Assembly (NCBI GenBank): GCA_031127185.1
Contig: JARIET010000110.1
Coordinates: 1-8,755 of the forward strand
Source of the DNA: Gemmatimonadota bacterium
GTDB lineage: Bacteria; Gemmatimonadota; Gemmatimonadetes; Gemmatimonadales; Gemmatimonadaceae
Direction of reading: 5' to 3'
Length of the DNA: 8,755 nucleotides
A program made the position numbers and the translations under genes. Of this stretch, positions 4,879-8,755 are shown piece after piece; position 1 is the first letter of the stretch, and every line of letters begins with the position of its first letter. The notes below the pieces were generated by a model. It was given only the letters and a program-made list of their open reading frames with translations, did not search any database and had not been told where the DNA came from.

Positions 4879-7764
4879 GTGGGGTTCGCAGCAGCAACAA
4901 CACAACACCCAAACGCCGAGTCGTCGCTGCTCCGCAGCGTTCGCGATCCATACCTCCCCCCAGACCACGACGCATTCGTTGCGGCGGGGGCTACGCGCCG
5001 CATCATCGTCATCGCGCCCACGCGCGCGGCCTGCGAGACGATCGAGCTGGCATTTGGGCTCAACATCGAGACGGTACTCTGGCGTGAACGAGGCGCCGAA
5101 CTCACCGCATACGCCGAGCGTTTTCGTGCCGAAGACCTGAAATGGACGCCTGGTACGCCACGTCAGGGGTTTGGCATTGTGGCCGGCACGGGCACCGGGA
5201 AAACGCTTTCCGTGCGGCCGATGGCTGAGGTGCTGTTGGGAGTTGGAAGTTCAGAGTTCAGAGACTCCGTTCAGAGTTTGGAGTCGGGAGTTGAGCGCGC
5301 ACCCGGGCTGCGCGTGGGTGTCATAAACCGCGAGCGCGAGGCGACTCCCGAGTCGCCAACGTGGAATGTGGTGATCGTCACCACCGGAATCGCGCGGCGC
5401 TGGTTTCAGGACGGCGACATTCGCCCGCAGGACACGCTGGTGGTGGACGAGATTCACCAGACGAGCGCCGAACTGGAACTCTGCCTCGCACTCGGCAAGC
5501 GCGTGGGCTGTCGCTTCATCTGGCTCTCGGCCACGGTGGACCCGCGATTCTATTCGCGGTACCTCGATTCCGCCGGCGTGGTGGAGAGCAGCGCGTTCGA
5601 TCCCGCAAAGGCGGCGGAAGTCGAAGTCATTCACAAGAATCCGTTCAGTTTTCTCGACGAGAAATTCCTGCAGCGTGTGATGCGCGAGCAACGCGGCGTG
5701 GGCGTGTTTCTTCCGACGCGGGCCGGGGTCGAAGAGGCAGCCGCGAATGTGCAGGCGCGGTTTCCACGCATCACCTCACAGTTCTATCACGGCGGCGAGC
5801 CCATCCGCGTGATTCGACCCTTCCTCGACGGCACCATCAACAAGCCCTATGTGCTGGCGATGACGGCGGCGGGGCAGAGTGCGCTCAATGTGAAAGGGCT
5901 CGACACGGTCGTCATTGACGACACGCGATTCGCGAATCTCGTGGAGAACGGACGCAACGTGCTGACGAAGGTGCACCTGGGCGCGAACGAGATTCTGCAG
6001 ATGGCGGGGCGCGTGCACGGGCGGGTGGCGGGCGGCCGCGTGTTCATTCTCTCCGATCGCGACATCGAGTTTAGCGCGCTGCGCCCTACGGAGCCGGAGT
6101 TTCAGCTCGCCGGCGACAGCCAGCGTGTGGCGCTCACGTGCGCGGCGCTCGGCGTGCGCGCGGACGAGCTCGAGCTACCAGTGCCGCTGGACAAGCTGAG
6201 TTATCGCAAGGCGCTCGGACTGCTGGAGTCGCGCGGAATAGTCGAGAACGGCAAGCTCACGACGTACGGCAAGTCAGTTGAGGCAATGCCCGTGGACCGG
6301 CCCTGGGCCGAGTTGCTGGTGCATTGCGACGATGTGCTGCTGCCCTATGTGGCCGTGATGGCGGGGATCGAGTCGCTGCACCGCATGACGCGCGAAGATC
6401 GTGATCTGGCGGGGCTGCTGGTGCGCGGCAGCGACAACCTCACGGCGTACAACGTGTATGCCGAGGCGTTCGCGAAGTGCGGGTACGTGGGAGAGGTGTA
6501 CGGGCTCTCGCGGCACCTGTTTGATGAGAGCATCGAGGTGTGGGCCGAGCGGCGCGGCGTGCTGGTGAAATCGATGGAGGACGCGGCGCTGGCGATGGCG
6601 AGCATCTATCGCGCGGTGCGGCTGCCGCTGCCGACCGTGATGCCGATTGTGACTGACGCGATTGAACGGAAGTTCGTGGAGTTACTGGCGCAGCTGCAGC
6701 CGTTCGATCTCGTGATTGACGAGCTGACGGCGGATGGGCAGGAGGCGCGGGTCTCCAAGACGAGCGTGGCTGGAAGCTGGGGGCCGATCTCGGGAACGCT
6801 GCGCTACTTCGCCGACAAGTTCGGCGTGCCGCGCGCGGCGATCGAGGGGACGAACGTGCCGGTGTCGCTGGTGCGGAAGTATTCGACAGCGACGAAACCG
6901 ACGCTGGTGTTCGACGGGCGGCACAAGCAGGCACCGCTCGCGATTGAGCGGCGGGTCAGCTACTTCGGCTTCGAGCTGGAGCGCGAGCGCGAGGCGGTGC
7001 ACGAGTTTCCGCCGGGCCAGGAGGCGGAGGCGCGCGCGGTGCTCGCGTCCGCGCTCGCCCGCGCCGAAGCCAGGCATCCGGCGGTTCCGCGCAACCAGCA
7101 GCAGATCGAGCAGGTACGCGAGGCGTGGCGGCGGAGTGGCGGTAAGACGGCGAAGCTCGGCTTAGCAGAGTTGACGGCGTGGTACCTGGCGCAACTCAAG
7201 GACGCGCGGTCACTGCACGATTTTCGTGCGGCGCCGCTGCGGTTCAGTGCGGATGAGTTTGTGCCGGCTGCGGAGCGGCACCGGCTGTCGGAACTACCCG
7301 GCGCGGCGGAGGTTCGCGGGCGGCACTGCCCGATGCACTACGAGGTGGACGAAGTGGAGGGCGGGCTGCGCGGCGTGGTGCGGCTCGTGATGCCGGAGAA
7401 GATTGCGCGAGGGCTCGTGGCGGAGGAACTGCCGGAGTTCGACCGACCGCTGCGGTTTACCGTGACGCGCGGCGGTCGAGGCTCGGTGAAGGCAGAGTCA
7501 CTCGACGAGTTGCATGACGCGCTGCAGCGGCCGTACACGGATGAAGAGGCCGAGAGTGCGCGGCGCGGGTTGAGCGCGCGTGATTCGCGTGGCGGGCGGG
7601 ATTCACGCCGAGGGCGTGACGACCGCGGTGGACGCGACGCACGCGGTGGCCGAGACGATCATGCTGGGCGCGGCGGTCGTGGCGGCGATGATCGGCGCGG
7701 CGGGCCGGGCTCGCACCGGCCGGGGAGTCCGGCGGGGAGAGGGAAGCGAAGGGGGCGGGGTTAG
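4879..7764 (+). CDS. DEAH-type (DEIH) superfamily 2 helicase with RGG-rich C-terminal tail
   Basis: A 961-residue helicase. Superfamily 2 motifs in order: I AGTGTGKT (102-109), Ib-like TTG (168-170), II DEIH (190-193), III SAT (217-219), IV region VGVFLPTRAG (274-283), V region TAAGQSALNVKGLD (329-342) and VI QMAGRVHGR (374-382). The QxxGRxxGR form and DExH box place it near the HrpA/HrpB DEAH group that unwinds RNA with NTP hydrolysis. A winged-helix/ratchet-like region follows (about 435-535, e.g. KLSYRKALGLLESRGIV). The C-terminal half is poorly recognisable apart from resemblance to the oligosaccharide-binding-like end of DEAH helicases. The last 60 residues are RGG/RD-rich and probably bind RNA. 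Before motif I there is an extra segment, IIVIAPTRAACETIELAFGL (42-61), that resembles a motif Ia. Residues 120-138 are encoded by a heptanucleotide repeat. The start is GTG with a poor ribosome site, ten bases after the previous gene. Confidence 0.85.
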   Translation: MGFAAATTQHPNAESSLLRSVRDPYLPPDHDAFVAAGATRRIIVIAPTRAACETIELAFGLNIETVLWRERGAELTAYAERFRAEDLKWTPGTPRQGFGIVAGTGTGKTLSVRPMAEVLLGVGSSEFRDSVQSLESGVERAPGLRVGVINREREATPESPTWNVVIVTTGIARRWFQDGDIRPQDTLVVDEIHQTSAELELCLALGKRVGCRFIWLSATVDPRFYSRYLDSAGVVESSAFDPAKAAEVEVIHKNPFSFLDEKFLQRVMREQRGVGVFLPTRAGVEEAAANVQARFPRITSQFYHGGEPIRVIRPFLDGTINKPYVLAMTAAGQSALNVKGLDTVVIDDTRFANLVENGRNVLTKVHLGANEILQMAGRVHGRVAGGRVFILSDRDIEFSALRPTEPEFQLAGDSQRVALTCAALGVRADELELPVPLDKLSYRKALGLLESRGIVENGKLTTYGKSVEAMPVDRPWAELLVHCDDVLLPYVAVMAGIESLHRMTREDRDLAGLLVRGSDNLTAYNVYAEAFAKCGYVGEVYGLSRHLFDESIEVWAERRGVLVKSMEDAALAMASIYRAVRLPLPTVMPIVTDAIERKFVELLAQLQPFDLVIDELTADGQEARVSKTSVAGSWGPISGTLRYFADKFGVPRAAIEGTNVPVSLVRKYSTATKPTLVFDGRHKQAPLAIERRVSYFGFELEREREAVHEFPPGQEAEARAVLASALARAEARHPAVPRNQQQIEQVREAWRRSGGKTAKLGLAELTAWYLAQLKDARSLHDFRAAPLRFSADEFVPAAERHRLSELPGAAEVRGRHCPMHYEVDEVEGGLRGVVRLVMPEKIARGLVAEELPEFDRPLRFTVTRGGRGSVKAESLDELHDALQRPYTDEEAESARRGLSARDSRGGRDSRRGRDDRGGRDARGGRDDHAGRGGRGGDDRRGGPGSHRPGSPAGRGKRRGRG
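5238..5292. repeat. In-frame degenerate heptanucleotide repeat inside the helicase gene
   Basis: The 55 bases parse as gggagtt, ggaagtt, cagagtt, cagagac, tccgtt (6), cagagtt, tggagtc, gggagtt: eight units with consensus near NNgAGTT. They encode helicase residues 120-138 (GVGSSEFRDSVQSLESG), between motif I and the next conserved block. Local base composition (AGTT-rich) stands out from the GC-rich surroundings. A related 7-bp-period tract flanks the prepilin gene at 8-42. Confidence 0.7.
7588..7704 (+). repeat. RGGRD-type repeats encoding the helicase tail
   Basis: Helicase residues 904-942 repeat variants of R-G-G-R-D (RGGRD SR RGRDD RGGRD A RGGRDD and so on) with DNA of very high GC content. 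RGG/RG tails on bacterial RNA helicases act as disordered RNA-binding extensions; that role is inferred here. Confidence 0.65.
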
Positions 7765-7821
7765 CCACCGTACTGCCCTTGGACCGAAATTCAGGGTCGC
7801 GTGAGTCCCAACCGGCCGCAT

Positions 7822-7827
7822 TATCAT
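7822..7827 (+). promoter_or_regulatory. Possible -10 box (TATCAT) for a leaderless nucleotidyltransferase transcript
   Basis: TATCAT is followed by six bases and the ATG at 7834, which has no Shine-Dalgarno site. The geometry is the same as at selW (TATCTT, six bases, ATG 2864). No -35 box is recognised. Confidence 0.3.
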
Positions 7828-7833
7828 TCGTCA

Positions 7834-8298
7834 ATGGACGCCCGCCCGCTTCTTGAACTCGTCGCGCGGCTTCTCGCCAAGCACAAGCTCGACGTCGTGC
7901 TGATCGGCAATGCTGCGGCCGCATTGCACGGATCACCCGTTACCACGCTCGACATCGACTTCATGTTCCGCAAGACGCCGGCGAACCTGAAAAAACTGCG
8001 CGCCATTGCAGATGATCTCGATGCCGTGGTGATGCGGCCGTACTACCCGGCATCGGACCTCTTTCGCATCGTTCGGGATCGCGATTCGCTGCAGCTGGAC
8101 TTTATGGCGAAGGTAGACGGCGTCCGTTCATTTGAGTCGCTTCGATCCAAGGCGATCACGGTCGTATTTGCCGAGCGCGGAATCCGCGTTGCTGCGCTGG
8201 CCGACATCATCAAGAGCAAACAGGCCGCAGGGCGTCCGCAGGACTACGCCGTGCTGCCGGTACTCAAACGGACGCTTCGTGAAACCCGCCGCGCGTAA
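7834..8298 (+). CDS. Nucleotidyltransferase-fold protein
   Basis: A 154-residue protein with the polymerase-beta-like nucleotidyltransferase pattern: a short helix, then VVLIGNAAAALHGSPVTTLDIDF, where the helix-loop after the first strand is GNAAAALHG (usually GGxALxLHG) and the paired carboxylates are D40 and D42. A third acidic residue lies in LQLDFMAKVDG (D89). The C-terminal ALADIIKSKQAAGRPQD block (K129, R134, D137) is typical of stand-alone nucleotidyltransferases related to the AbiEii/DUF6036-type sets, several of which are parts of toxin-antitoxin modules. The usual second Gly of the GG motif is Asn here. I chose ATG 7834 since homologue-like sequence starts there and a -10-like box precedes it; a GTG at 7801 would add 11 residues. 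The 3' end overlaps the next small gene by 20 bp. Substrate and biological role are unknown; a toxin or antitoxin role is inference. Confidence 0.8.
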   Translation: MDARPLLELVARLLAKHKLDVVLIGNAAAALHGSPVTTLDIDFMFRKTPANLKKLRAIADDLDAVVMRPYYPASDLFRIVRDRDSLQLDFMAKVDGVRSFESLRSKAITVVFAERGIRVAALADIIKSKQAAGRPQDYAVLPVLKRTLRETRRA

Positions 8299-8440
8299 GC
8301 CTCAGAAGCGCGTCGGCGCGCTGCGTCGCGAGTCAGATCGTGCGTTGGTTGAGCAGATTCGTCGGCTGCTGGCGCTGCCGATGGCCAAACGGACGGGATT
8401 TTTGCGGAAACGGCTCCCGGGTGGCGGATCGGCCTTGTAG
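8279..8440 (+). CDS. Small basic protein, partner of the nucleotidyltransferase
   Basis: A 53-residue product starting at GTG 8279, inside the end of the nucleotidyltransferase gene (20-bp overlap, different frame), so translation is probably coupled. It has a basic N-terminus (VKPAARKPQKR), a helical middle (ESDRALVEQIRRLLALP) and a distinctive end, MAKRTGFLRKRLPGGGSAL. I recall short proteins ending in FLR-x-R-x-P-x-GGS-x-L beside nucleotidyltransferase genes of this type, but cannot confirm it here. The tight overlap and small size resemble a two-gene toxin-antitoxin arrangement. No known domain is visible and the function is unknown. The frame is open further upstream (to 8132), but that part lies wholly within the neighbouring gene and looks like shadow sequence. 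Confidence 0.65.
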   Translation: MKPAARKPQKRVGALRRESDRALVEQIRRLLALPMAKRTGFLRKRLPGGGSAL

Positions 8441-8539
8441 CCGGGCGTCACTCGACGGATCGGTTCAACGTTGCCGCCGTGCCGCATCAGGCCCAAATTC
8501 CCGTCTTCTGCTGATTAACCCCTCCGACCGGGTATACGC

Positions 8540-8755
8540 GTGCGCCAGATATTAGACAGCGCGCTTGGCGACAGTTACCGGGTTCTCCGCGAGATTGGCG
8601 GCGGCGGAATGAGTCACGTGTTCGAGGCGGAAGAAGTCGCGCTCGGGCGACGCGTGGTGGTAAAGGTGCTACCACCTGAGCTGACAGCAGAAATTGAGGC
8701 GGATCGGTTCCGGCAAGAGGTACAGCTGGTGGCAGGCTTCCAGCACCCCCACATC
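8540..8755 (+). CDS. Serine/threonine protein kinase, N-terminal fragment (runs off the window)
   Basis: The first 72 residues of a Hanks-type kinase are present and the frame is still open at the window edge. Visible elements are the glycine-rich loop EIGGGGMSHVF (18-28), the ATP-binding lysine in VVVKVL (K42), and the helix-C glutamate in RFRQEVQLV (E60), followed by the FQHPHI segment that leads to the hinge. The style (SALGDSYRVL... GGGGMSHVFEA... KVLPPEL) matches the large kinase families of Gemmatimonadota and similar phyla, which often carry a transmembrane segment and C-terminal sensory repeats; none of that is in view. GTG 8540 is the only credible start: an in-frame TAA lies at 8516-8518 and the next ATG is within the glycine loop. 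No clear ribosome site precedes it; TATACG at 8533-8538 is -10-like but too close for a leaderless start. Confidence 0.88.
   Translation, partial: MRQILDSALGDSYRVLREIGGGGMSHVFEAEEVALGRRVVVKVLPPELTAEIEADRFRQEVQLVAGFQHPHI

Noticed and set aside
4245..5105. Minus-strand open frame of 286 codons across the exported protein and helicase start
   Set aside because: Arg-rich shadow sequence with no motif, crossing the boundary of two well-supported genes on the other strand.
7834..8298. Calling the nucleotidyltransferase a MNT antitoxin of a HEPN/MNT pair
   Set aside because: The neighbouring small protein has no HEPN RxxxxH motif and is far too short for a HEPN domain.
8423..8462. Direct repeat cggatcgg on each side of the small gene's stop
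   Set aside because: Only eight bases, two copies, within the range expected by chance in GC-rich DNA.

Overview
The window is GC-rich, densely coded and bacterial. The gene set points to a Gram-negative-type cell: a type IV prepilin-like protein, a lipoprotein, secreted enzymes with signal peptides, and a Ser/Thr kinase of the 'ALGDSYRVLREIGGGGMSHVF' type. That kinase style, the repeated 'cysteine/PAPTDC' periplasmic protein and the degenerate 7-bp repeats look most like Gemmatimonadota. This placement is inference from memory and no taxonomic marker gene is present.

Layout. 1-54: degenerate heptanucleotide repeat tract. 55-486 (-): GspH/FimT-like pseudopilin. 612-1468 (+): a small Lpp-like coiled-coil lipoprotein whose stop overlaps the start of an SGNH hydrolase (ATGA coupling). 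1485-2792 (-): exported M20D amidohydrolase, convergent with the hydrolase and separated from it by a short GC hairpin. 2793-2863: divergent promoter region with a perfect dyad. 2864-3100 (+): a gene that ordinary ORF calling misses, a SelW/Rdx-family selenoprotein with an in-frame TGA in a C-x-x-U motif, followed at the right distance by a bacterial SECIS hairpin with a GGUCU loop. 3138-4217 (+): 6-phosphofructokinase of the mixed-substrate group. 4350-4868 (+): exported protein of unknown function. 4879-7764 (+): large DEAH-type (DEIH) helicase with an RGG-rich tail and a heptanucleotide repeat inside its reading frame. 7834-8440 (+): nucleotidyltransferase overlapping a 53-residue partner protein. 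8540-end (+): N-terminus of a Ser/Thr protein kinase, cut by the window edge.

How the genes relate. Most are independent housekeeping or envelope genes. Three groupings look real: lipoprotein plus SGNH hydrolase (overlap), selW plus pfkA (37-bp gap, same strand, possibly co-transcribed), and nucleotidyltransferase plus small partner (20-bp overlap, a probable two-gene module). The most valuable observation is the selenoprotein. It predicts that this genome has a complete selenocysteine system (selA, selB, selC, selD), none of which lies in this window. I found no tRNA, rRNA, CRISPR array, insertion sequence or convincing rho-independent terminator.
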